Shown piece after piece: positions 8,644-15,505 of a DNA stretch of 21,348 nt. The position numbers and the translations under genes are program-made. Location of the stretch: the NCBI GenBank assembly GCA_007123985.1, contig SLGA01000053.1:1-21348 (forward strand), given 5' to 3'. Each line of letters begins with the position of its first letter. Within the stretch, counting starts at the first letter, position 1. The notes under the pieces were generated by a model, which saw nothing but the letters and a program-made list of their open reading frames with translations, made no database searches and was not told the origin of the DNA. This stretch comes from Balneolaceae bacterium (GTDB taxonomy: Bacteria > Bacteroidota > Rhodothermia > Balneolales > Balneolaceae).

Positions 8644-9599
8644 ATGTAGATAAATCAGACAAAGTATATGTAGCCGGTCACCGGGGAATGGTAGGTTCGG
8701 CCATCCTTAGAACGTTAAAAGAACGAGGGTACAGCAATGTTGTATTTAAAACAAGCAATGAGCTCGATTTACGTAACCAATCAGCGGTTTATGATTTTAT
8801 TGGATCAGAAAAACCTGATGCCGTAATTATAGCGGCTGCAAAAGTGGGTGGAATATTAGCGAATGATCAATACCCTTACCAGTTTCTGCACGATAACCTG
8901 ATTATTCAGGACAATCTCATAAACAGTTCGCATGAAAATGATGTTAATAAGCTGATATTCCTTGGTAGTTCATGTATTTATCCAAAGTTTGCAGAACAGC
9001 CAATGAAGGAAGATTCACTTCTAACCGGTGCATTAGAGCCCACAAATCAGTGGTATGCTGTAGCAAAAATTGCAGGTGTAAAACAATGTGAAGCTATCCG
9101 AAAGCAATACGGAAGAGATTACATATCGCTGATGCCCACAAACTTATATGGACCCGGTGATAATTTTGATCTGGAAACTTCTCATGTACTTCCTGCAATG
9201 ATCCGGAAATTTCATGATGCAAAAACGAGAGGAGATGCACCTGTAACATTGTGGGGATCCGGGACACCAAAGCGTGAATTTCTGTATGTGGATGATGTTG
9301 CTGACGCTGTGGAATTTGCTTTGAAACGTACTTTGAGCAGCAATTTGTACAATGTTGGGTCAGGTGAGGATCTTTCGATTAAAAATCTGGCGGAAAAAAT
9401 TCAGAAGATGGTTGGTCATAATGGTCCCATTATCTGGGATTCAGAAAAGCCGGACGGAACGCCCAGAAAACTTATGGAAGTCTCTAAATTAGAGGCTGAG
9501 GGATGGAAATATTCAGTAAATCTTGATGTGGGTATTCAAAAAACCTATGAGTGGTTCTTGAAAAATTATAATACTATTAGGGAAGTGAAGTTTAAGTAA
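8640..9599 (+). CDS. fcl: GDP-L-fucose synthase
   Basis: A 319-residue short-chain dehydrogenase (extended SDR) that turns GDP-4-keto-6-deoxymannose into GDP-L-fucose using NADPH. Visible are the dinucleotide-binding GHRGMVGS (13-20), the catalytic Ser111 in LGSSCIYP, and Tyr139 and Lys143 in YAVAK. The characteristic family blocks LMPTNLYGPGDNFD, SHVLPAMIRKFH and KREFLYVDDVADA are also present. Length and motif spacing fit E. coli Fcl/WcaG closely. It overlaps the upstream GT26 gene, placing it at the 3' end of the first transcription block. The partner enzyme, GDP-mannose dehydratase, is encoded at 13344. Together they imply fucose (or a related 6-deoxyhexose) in the polymer. Confidence 0.96.
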   Translation: MNVDKSDKVYVAGHRGMVGSAILRTLKERGYSNVVFKTSNELDLRNQSAVYDFIGSEKPDAVIIAAAKVGGILANDQYPYQFLHDNLIIQDNLINSSHENDVNKLIFLGSSCIYPKFAEQPMKEDSLLTGALEPTNQWYAVAKIAGVKQCEAIRKQYGRDYISLMPTNLYGPGDNFDLETSHVLPAMIRKFHDAKTRGDAPVTLWGSGTPKREFLYVDDVADAVEFALKRTLSSNLYNVGSGEDLSIKNLAEKIQKMVGHNGPIIWDSEKPDGTPRKLMEVSKLEAEGWKYSVNLDVGIQKTYEWFLKNYNTIREVKFK

Positions 9600-9603
9600 A
9601 GGC

Positions 9604-9723
9604 ACCGTAGCAAATAGTTTTGTTAATTTTTACCCTTGTTAAGTATATAAATAACAGTATAATATATTGTTATAAAAAATACGCCGTCAATTTTTTTTGG
9701 TACGATTAATTATTTGCTACTGT
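9604..9723. repeat. imperfect 16-bp inverted repeat spanning the fcl - sugar-transferase spacer
   Basis: ACCGTAGCAAATAGTT (9604-9619) and AATTATTTGCTACTGT (9708-9723) are inverted copies matching at 14 of 16 positions, 88 bases apart. They lie just after the fcl stop codon and ahead of the sugar transferase. The spacer is A+T-rich with a run of eight T (9691-9698). The pair could be paired regulator sites or relics of an inserted element; no gene is visible between them. Confidence 0.4.
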
Positions 9724-9771
9724 TGAAGTTTTCCGTCTTGATGGAGATCTTAATTTTTTTAGAATAAAGTT

Positions 9772-9791
9772 CATATTTGGGAACAAATATG
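9772..9791 (+). promoter_or_regulatory. perfect 8-bp palindrome / hairpin ahead of the sugar transferase
   Basis: CATATTTG and CAAATATG are perfect inverted arms around the four-base loop GGAA. The hairpin lies seven bases before the TTG start at 9799, or about 100 bases before the alternative ATG at 9895. It may be a transcription-factor operator, or an RNA hairpin in the leader controlling the first step of polymer synthesis. Confidence 0.4.
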
Positions 9792-9798
9792 CTTAAAT

Positions 9799-10620
9799 TT
9801 GCTCGATATAATAAATCCGGATAGCACCTGTTTTATTTGCAAGAAATCACCTATTTGTAGTTGTAAAATCAGCAGTGCGCCAAACTATTTTGTAATGGAT
9901 CTATATGTGAATGAAGTTCAGACAGTTCGGGAAAGGCTAGAGCAAGAGTCTGAAATAGCTGCTGATAATCCTAAAGTCAGTGGTTACAAAATATCGAGAT
10001 ATAAGAATCTCAAAGTGAGACAATACAAGGGCAAAAGAGCTGTTGATTTGGTTCTTGGTTCAATTGCATTGATATTTTTTATTTTTTTATTCCCATTCAT
10101 CGCATTAGGTATAAAACTCTCCTCTAAGGGTCCTGTTTTGTTCAAGCAAAAAAGAACCGGGCAAAACGGAATAATCTTTAGTTGCTATAAGTTTCGTACC
10201 ATGCGAAATAACTCAGTTAAACCACTTAATGGTAAACCTGACATTACCGTTGAAGGTGATGACAGAATATTTGCTTTTGGAAAATTTCTCAGATTGTTAA
10301 ACCTTGATGAACTGCCACAAATCATTAATGTACTTAAGGGGGAAATGAGCCTTGTTGGACCAAGGCCATATCCGATTGATGAGTGTGCGTATTGGAATTC
10401 AACTTTTGATGATTTTTTCTACAGATACGCAGTTAAACCCGGGATTACCGGATTTTCTCAGGTTAAGGGCTTCAGGGGTGGTACTTACGATGTTCAGCAC
10501 ATGAGAAAACGAACCGACTATGATCTAATCTATGTTCAAAAAAACACCTTTTTCATGGATATTTATATCATAATGAAAACGGTAACCAAGATGATAAATC
10601 TTGATACAAACGCTCATTAA
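9799..10620 (+). CDS. initiating sugar-phosphate transferase (WcaJ/PglC type)
   Basis: A polyprenyl-phosphate hexose-1-phosphate transferase, the inner-membrane enzyme that loads the first sugar onto undecaprenyl phosphate. It has the single membrane helix after KRAVDLVLG, then GPVLFKQKRTGQNGIIFSCYKFRTM, and the catalytic Asp-Glu pair in LLNLDELPQIINVLKGEMSLVGPRPYP (170 and 171 from the TTG). The C-terminal block is KPGITGFSQVKGFRG. The start is uncertain. TTG at 9799 gives 273 residues with an unusual Cys-rich N-terminus (CFICKKSPICSC); ATG at 9895 (MDLYVNEVQTVRERL) gives 241 residues, nearer the family's usual size. Neither has a clear ribosome site. The gene follows a roughly 200-base spacer with inverted repeats, so it may head its own transcript with the export gene. 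Confidence 0.9.
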   Translation: MLDIINPDSTCFICKKSPICSCKISSAPNYFVMDLYVNEVQTVRERLEQESEIAADNPKVSGYKISRYKNLKVRQYKGKRAVDLVLGSIALIFFIFLFPFIALGIKLSSKGPVLFKQKRTGQNGIIFSCYKFRTMRNNSVKPLNGKPDITVEGDDRIFAFGKFLRLLNLDELPQIINVLKGEMSLVGPRPYPIDECAYWNSTFDDFFYRYAVKPGITGFSQVKGFRGGTYDVQHMRKRTDYDLIYVQKNTFFMDIYIIMKTVTKMINLDTNAH

Positions 10621-10664
10621 ACTAATCAGTCATTTCACATCAGTAAACTGTATTTAATTACTCT

Positions 10665-13235
10665 ATGAAAAGAATCATTTCACTACTTCTGTCTGTATTT
10701 CTTCTTTCAGTTATAATTCCACAAGTAGTTCAGGCGCAGTTTGGTAGTTTTGGTATAGGTGATATCCAAAACGTTCAGGTTGATAACTTATCAGACCAGG
10801 AGTTACTCAATTTCTACAGACAGATGCAGGCTCAAGGCTTTTCTATCCAGGAAGTTGGAAATATAGCCCGTGCCAGAGGCATGCCTGCTTCACAGGTTTC
10901 ACGTCTAACAGCCCGCCTTAATCAAATTGCTACAGGCAGGGAAAGTGGTGACTCACAAGATAGAAGATCTCTGACAAGAACCGGTGAAGACACAGTATTG
11001 CAATTTGACACTGCTCTTAGGCCCCTTGAAGAAGAACTGCTGATTGGTGAACTAAGAAGGCTTGTAGATGAAAGAGACGAAGAAGATTTGATCAGGCAGC
11101 TGGATTTGATCCTTGAAGAGGGTTTTCCGGTTTTTGGGGCAAAATTATTCGCAGGATCATCACTCTCTTTTGAGCCGTCAATTAATATTCCAACACCGGT
11201 TGATTATATATTCGGTACAGATGATGAAATTCGAATTGATATTTGGGGTGCTGCAGAGGCAGAATACAGACTAATTGTTGATCCTGATGGGAATATAAGA
11301 ATACCAAATATTGGTCCGGTTCGGATTGGCGGTCTGCGATATGATGAAGCTAAAGAGAGAATTTTAAGGAACCTACAGAGAATATACTCAGGCTTAAATC
11401 TTTCAAACCCAGAAAGTGGAAATACGTTTGCAGATGTATCACTTGGTAATGTGAGAAGCATAAATGTGAGCATGATCGGTGAGGTTAGGCAGCCAGGATC
11501 TTATACAGTATCTTCACTTGCCAGTGTTTTTAACATGCTCTACGCAGCCGGTGGACCCAGCAGAAGTGGTACCTGGAGGGGTATTCAGGTAATTCGGGGT
11601 GACAGTGTTGTAACAGAATTCGATTTGTACGATCTCATCGTACATGCAAATCAGCGGGATAATATTCGTTTGCAAGATCAGGATATCATTCGAATACCAC
11701 CGTATATGAATCGTGTAAGATTAAATGGAGAGGTGAAACGTCCCGGAATTTATGAGATGAAAGACGGAGAAACGTTACGTGATCTGGTAGAATTTTCCGG
11801 TGGATTTTCTGAAGAAGCATACACTGACCGGATTGTACTTCATCGGACAACCAATATTCAGAGAAGTATTTCTGATGTAGCCTGGCCTGAGGGTGGAGAA
11901 ATTGAAATGCGTAATGGTGATCAAATCGAGATCAAACCAATTGTTGATCGATATGAAAACAGGGTACGCATTGAAGGAGCTGTATATCGGGAAGGAGATT
12001 TTGAGCTAACAGAAGGAATGAAACTAACGGAGCTTCTGCAAAAAGCAGAAGGAGTTAAGCCTGAAGCTTACCAGGAACGAGGTATTATCTTCAGAAGCCA
12101 GGATAATCTGATGCTTGAAAGTATTGCGTTTTCGGTGAGAGATATTGTAGAAGGAAATGCAGAAGATATCGTACTAAAACGAGATGATCTTATAAGAATC
12201 TCATCTATTTTTGACTTGCAGGAAACTTTCACATTTAATGTTTCAGGTGCAGTAAATAACACCGGCAGGTTTGAGTTTCTGGAAGGAATGACTCTCGAAG
12301 ATGCTATTTATCTTGCTAATGGCTTACGTGATGAGGCAGCTGCATATCGCGTAGAGGTTGCAAGAAGGGTTGTGGACGAAGATACCCGAATTAAGGTTAA
12401 TCAGATTGCAGAGGTTTATCAGTTTGAAATAGATCCGGATTTTGGCTTCAGAGACCGAGATAATGAGTTTAAATTGCAACCGTTTGACAGGGTTTTTGTA
12501 CGAACTAAGCCAAACTACCAAAGACAGATGACTGTGAGAATTGAAGGTGAGGTTCAATTCCCGGGCGAATATGTGCTTGAGCGCAGGGATGCACGTCTTA
12601 CAGATCTTATTGAGCAAGCTGGTGGTTTGTCACAATATGCTTATCCTCAGGGAGCATCCATGCTGCGTGTGCTTGAGGTTACCAGTGAAGAAGTTGAACG
12701 TGACGACTTTCAGGATCGCTCCAGTGTACTTGCAACATTGAATCTGGAGAACGTAAATCTCGATCGGTTCGAAACCATTAATGATACAACATTTACACCT
12801 GTTGGAATACGCTTAGGTGAAGCTATTAATGATCCTCGTGGATTAAATGATTTACGCCTCGAGGAAGGAGATATTATCAGAATTCCGCGGCAATTTCAGA
12901 CTGTTCGCGTTGAAGGTGGTGTACTTTCTCCGGTTACCATGCGATACATACCGGGCAGAGGTTTGCAGAGTTACATAAATTCAGCAGGTGGAACAACAGA
13001 TCGCGGACAAAAACATCGGGCTTATATTGTGTATGCAAATGGCGAAGTGGATCGGGTTAGAAGATTTCTGAGAATAAGAAGTAATCCGTCTGTTGAACCC
13101 GGAGCAACAATTATCGTACCTGAAAAACCTGCAAGTGAACAAATGTCTCCTCAGGAAACAATTGCACTTACTTCAGCCATCCTGAATACCACAATTCTGT
13201 TATTTACGGTTATTGACAGGCTGAACAGAGACTAA
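10665..13235 (+). CDS. polysaccharide export protein with six SLBB repeats (Wza-like)
   Basis: An 856-residue protein with a clear signal peptide (MKRIISLLLSVFLL...VVQA-Q). A mostly helical region of about 150 residues follows, then a Poly_export domain (about 175-260: TPVDYIFGTDDEIRIDIWG, VDPDGNIRIPNIGPVRIGG). Six SLBB units start near residues 265, 348, 430, 519, 621 and 743, each with the pattern 'V.I.GEV..PG.Y.......L..LI..AGG'. A hydrophobic helix lies near the C-terminus (ETIALTSAILNTTILLFTVI). It should form the outer-membrane/periplasmic secretion channel for the polymer. It is more than twice the length of E. coli Wza and has no lipobox Cys, so it belongs to the long SLBB-rich exporters. 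It lies 44 bases after the sugar transferase and is closed by a terminator. Confidence 0.92.
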   Translation: MKRIISLLLSVFLLSVIIPQVVQAQFGSFGIGDIQNVQVDNLSDQELLNFYRQMQAQGFSIQEVGNIARARGMPASQVSRLTARLNQIATGRESGDSQDRRSLTRTGEDTVLQFDTALRPLEEELLIGELRRLVDERDEEDLIRQLDLILEEGFPVFGAKLFAGSSLSFEPSINIPTPVDYIFGTDDEIRIDIWGAAEAEYRLIVDPDGNIRIPNIGPVRIGGLRYDEAKERILRNLQRIYSGLNLSNPESGNTFADVSLGNVRSINVSMIGEVRQPGSYTVSSLASVFNMLYAAGGPSRSGTWRGIQVIRGDSVVTEFDLYDLIVHANQRDNIRLQDQDIIRIPPYMNRVRLNGEVKRPGIYEMKDGETLRDLVEFSGGFSEEAYTDRIVLHRTTNIQRSISDVAWPEGGEIEMRNGDQIEIKPIVDRYENRVRIEGAVYREGDFELTEGMKLTELLQKAEGVKPEAYQERGIIFRSQDNLMLESIAFSVRDIVEGNAEDIVLKRDDLIRISSIFDLQETFTFNVSGAVNNTGRFEFLEGMTLEDAIYLANGLRDEAAAYRVEVARRVVDEDTRIKVNQIAEVYQFEIDPDFGFRDRDNEFKLQPFDRVFVRTKPNYQRQMTVRIEGEVQFPGEYVLERRDARLTDLIEQAGGLSQYAYPQGASMLRVLEVTSEEVERDDFQDRSSVLATLNLENVNLDRFETINDTTFTPVGIRLGEAINDPRGLNDLRLEEGDIIRIPRQFQTVRVEGGVLSPVTMRYIPGRGLQSYINSAGGTTDRGQKHRAYIVYANGEVDRVRRFLRIRSNPSVEPGATIIVPEKPASEQMSPQETIALTSAILNTTILLFTVIDRLNRD

Positions 13236-13255
13236 TTTCTTTATTATTTTAAAAG

Positions 13256-13300
13256 AGCCGGGTTTTCCATCAAATATAGATGTACTGCCCGGCTTTTTTT
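13256..13300 (+). terminator. rho-independent terminator after the export gene
   Basis: AGCCGGG (13256-13262) pairs with CCCGGCT (13288-13294) across a 25-base loop, followed by a run of T. On the 5' side AAAA precedes the stem, so the stem can extend and may also work in the opposite direction. It separates the export operon from gmd. Confidence 0.85.
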
Positions 13301-13343
13301 ATTTTAACTATTTCATCGGTTACATCATTAAATACACCAATAT

Positions 13344-14480
13344 ATGAACGAAAAAAAAGTAGCTTTAATAACGGGTATAACAGGTCAGGATGGCTCATAT
13401 TTGGCCGAATTTCTTCTTGATAAAGGATATATCGTTCACGGAATAAAGAGAAGAGCGAGTCTGTTTAATACAGATAGGATTGATCATCTTTATCAGGATC
13501 CTCATGTGGATAATCAGGTTTTATTTCTTCACTACGGTGATTTAACAGATTCCATGAATATCACCAGAATTATTCAGGAAGTTCAGCCGGATGAAATCTA
13601 TAACCTTGCTGCAATGAGTCATGTAAAGGTGAGTTTTGAAACACCTGAATATACAGCAAATACCGACGGTCTGGGTACGCTCCGAATACTTGAGGCTGTT
13701 CGGTTACTGGGATTAGATAAAAAAACGAAAATCTATCAGGCATCCACTTCAGAACTTTATGGATTGGTACAGGAAGTTCCTCAAAAAGAAACCACACCAT
13801 TCTATCCCAGATCACCTTATGCAGTAGCAAAAATGTATGCTTACTGGATTACTGTAAATTACAGGGAAGCTTACGGTATTTACACATGTAATGGAATATT
13901 GTTCAACCATGAATCTCCGCGCCGTGGGGAAACCTTTGTTACCAGAAAAATTACCCGTGCAGCCGTAAAAATTGCTTTAGGTCTGCAGGACCAGCTATAT
14001 ATCGGAAACATGGATGCAAAAAGAGACTGGGGGCATGCAAAAGATTACGTTGAGGCAATGTGGTTGATGCTACAACAGGATGAGCCCGAAGATTTTGTGA
14101 TTGCGACCGGAAATACAACATCAGTCCGCGATTTTATAAAAATGGCATTCGAAGAAGTTGGAATTACACTATCATTTAAAAAGAATGGGGTAGATGAAAT
14201 CGGCGTTGTTGAAAGTGTATCCAACATAAATGATATTCATGCCACCGATCAGGTAAAACCAGGTGATATTCTCGTAAAAGTAGATCCAAGATATTTCAGA
14301 CCCACAGAGGTAGATCTGCTGATTGGTGACCCAACGAAAGCCAAAACTAAACTTGGATGGAAGCCAAAGCATGATTTGCATTCATTGGTAGAAGATATGG
14401 TCTCATCAGATGTAGTTCTTTTCAGGCAGCAGCAAACCTTACTAAAAAATGGCTATTCAATTCTGAAACAGGCTGAGTAA
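13344..14480 (+). CDS. gmd: GDP-mannose 4,6-dehydratase
   Basis: A 378-residue extended SDR enzyme that converts GDP-D-mannose to GDP-4-keto-6-deoxy-D-mannose, the first step to GDP-L-fucose (and to GDP-rhamnose or perosamine). Seen are the NADP-binding GITGQDGSYL (11-20) and the signature HGIKRRASLFNTDRID. The catalytic Thr/Ser-Glu are in ASTSELYG (133-140), with Tyr159 and Lys163 in SPYAVAKMYAYW. Typical C-terminal blocks are FNHESPRRGETFVTRKI, NMDAKRDWGHAKDYVEAMW and YFRPTEVDLLIGDPTKAKTKLGW. The gene starts 44 bases after the terminator, so it has its own promoter, unlike fcl upstream. A missing mannose-1-phosphate guanylyltransferase must be encoded elsewhere. Confidence 0.97.
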   Translation: MNEKKVALITGITGQDGSYLAEFLLDKGYIVHGIKRRASLFNTDRIDHLYQDPHVDNQVLFLHYGDLTDSMNITRIIQEVQPDEIYNLAAMSHVKVSFETPEYTANTDGLGTLRILEAVRLLGLDKKTKIYQASTSELYGLVQEVPQKETTPFYPRSPYAVAKMYAYWITVNYREAYGIYTCNGILFNHESPRRGETFVTRKITRAAVKIALGLQDQLYIGNMDAKRDWGHAKDYVEAMWLMLQQDEPEDFVIATGNTTSVRDFIKMAFEEVGITLSFKKNGVDEIGVVESVSNINDIHATDQVKPGDILVKVDPRYFRPTEVDLLIGDPTKAKTKLGWKPKHDLHSLVEDMVSSDVVLFRQQQTLLKNGYSILKQAE

Positions 14481-14563
14481 ATCCAATTTTCAAAAAAAAA
14501 TTAGTAAAAGAACTGTAAGGTTTTTGTGAATTCAGCCTCATACTATTAAAAACCTATGTAGCT

Positions 14564-14881
14564 ATGAAAAAATCACTAATGCTTTCAAACCTTAGAATAG
14601 AACTTCGAAGAAAACAATCATCATTTTCAACTGAAAGAGTGATGTTGAATTGGGTTAAGAAGTTTTTTGAAGAGATGTCTATTGTTCACTCCTCGCAAAT
14701 AAGAGACTGGCAAAAAGAAATGTTCCTGACAAACCTTCACAAAAACAATGAAGTCTCTTTTGAGGATCTCTTACAGGCTAAATCATCCATACTTTTCTTA
14801 TTTGAGAAAGTACTGAAACAGACAGAGCTGTCTAAAAATGTGTCGGAAGAAGAACCGGGTGTATTCAGAATTACAGCCTGA
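14564..14881 (+). CDS. stand-alone phage-integrase N-terminal SAM-like domain protein
   Basis: A 105-residue protein with no further recombinase frame beside it. The pattern LRIELRRKQSSFSTERVMLNW, VKKFF, FLTNLHKNNEVS, QAKSSILFLFEKVLKQTEL follows the core-binding (SAM-like, PF13495-type) domain of tyrosine recombinases such as integron integrases (RxxxYSxRTExxYxxWIxxFI ... FLTxLA ... QALxALLFLYxxVL). The catalytic domain with its Arg, His and Tyr residues is absent: the frame stops and a convergent thioesterase gene begins 14 bases later. It could be a domesticated DNA-binding protein or the remnant of an integrase. The family call rests on pattern reading only. Confidence 0.65.
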   Translation: MKKSLMLSNLRIELRRKQSSFSTERVMLNWVKKFFEEMSIVHSSQIRDWQKEMFLTNLHKNNEVSFEDLLQAKSSILFLFEKVLKQTELSKNVSEEEPGVFRITA

Positions 14882-14894
14882 TTGAATGGTATGG

Positions 14895-15326
14895 TTACTT
14901 TTTGTCGATAATTGCAAGAGTGCATCTTGAAATAGACACAAGCTTCTGATTTTCAGACTCTATCCTTGTTTCCCAAACCTGTGTTTGTGCCCCTCGATGA
15001 ATAGGTTTAGCTGTACCTATTACATACGAACCGTATCGAACGGGTTTTATATGATTTGCATTAATTTCTAGCCCAACAGCAACTTTTGAATCATTTGTAA
15101 GGTTTAAATAAGCCCCGATTGATGCGAGTGTTTCAGCTAAAGCAACAGACGCTCCACCGTGTAAAATCCCAAAAGGTTGAATGGTATTTTCATAAACAGG
15201 CATTTTTGCTTGTAACTCATTTTTGGTGATTACGAGATATGTAAGTCCAAGAGCATCTGCCATGGTCTTCTTTCTTGATGAAAATAGCTCTGTTACTTTG
15301 TGCTTAATTTCTTCTTCAACAATCAT
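14895..15326 (-). CDS. hotdog-fold acyl-CoA thioesterase (YdiI/PaaI-like)
   Basis: A 143-residue single hotdog domain. The block QPFGILHGGASVALAETLASIGAY (residues 50-73) closely resembles the E. coli YdiI/EntH active site, with Gln50, His56 and the catalytic Glu65. VGLEINANHIKPVRYG and the terminal strand WETRIESENQKLVSISRCTLAI complete the fold. Relatives hydrolyse aromatic or short acyl-CoA esters; YdiI-type enzymes can act on 1,4-dihydroxy-2-naphthoyl-CoA in menaquinone synthesis. The neighbouring acyl-CoA synthetase, divergently oriented, would fit a general acyl-CoA housekeeping role instead. Function is not decided by sequence alone. Confidence 0.88.
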   Translation of the reverse strand: MIVEEEIKHKVTELFSSRKKTMADALGLTYLVITKNELQAKMPVYENTIQPFGILHGGASVALAETLASIGAYLNLTNDSKVAVGLEINANHIKPVRYGSYVIGTAKPIHRGAQTQVWETRIESENQKLVSISRCTLAIIDKK

Positions 15327-15398
15327 TGTAGGTAAATAGCAGGTTCATATTTTCTGTTAAATTACTGAATTCCTCCGACCTTTCGGCTCAAGAATATA

Positions 15399-15418
15399 TA
15401 AATTAGTAGAATAACAGT
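15399..15418. promoter_or_regulatory. direct repeat, distal copy, upstream of the acyl-CoA synthetase
   Basis: TAAATTAGTAGAATAACAGT is repeated at 15478-15497 with two differences, 79 bases apart. It lies in the spacer between the thioesterase and the acyl-CoA synthetase, which point away from each other. It is a candidate operator pair for lipid-responsive control. Confidence 0.4.
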
Positions 15419-15477
15419 AGTTGAACATAAAAAATGATCTTTTTTAGAATCTGATTTTTAAAAGTCCCAGCAAAGTG

Positions 15478-15497
15478 TAAATTAGTAGGGTAACAGT
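15478..15497. promoter_or_regulatory. direct repeat, proximal copy, upstream of the acyl-CoA synthetase
   Basis: TAAATTAGTAGGGTAACAGT matches the distal copy at 18 of 20 positions. It ends eight bases before the ATG at 15506, so a bound protein would cover the translation start or the +1 region. A weaker third relative, matching 16 of 19 positions, lies at 14498-14516 ahead of the SAM-like protein. Confidence 0.4.
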
Positions 15498-15505
15498 GTT
15501 AACCT

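Noticed and set aside
9601..9620. JUMPstart/ops antitermination element (GGCGGTAG type)
   Set aside because: The sequence GGCACCGTAGC only loosely resembles ops, and the position after fcl with no RfaH-type context does not support it.
12541..12741. Alternative-frame reading inside the export gene
   Set aside because: It overlaps an SLBB repeat read in the main frame and shows no domain of its own.
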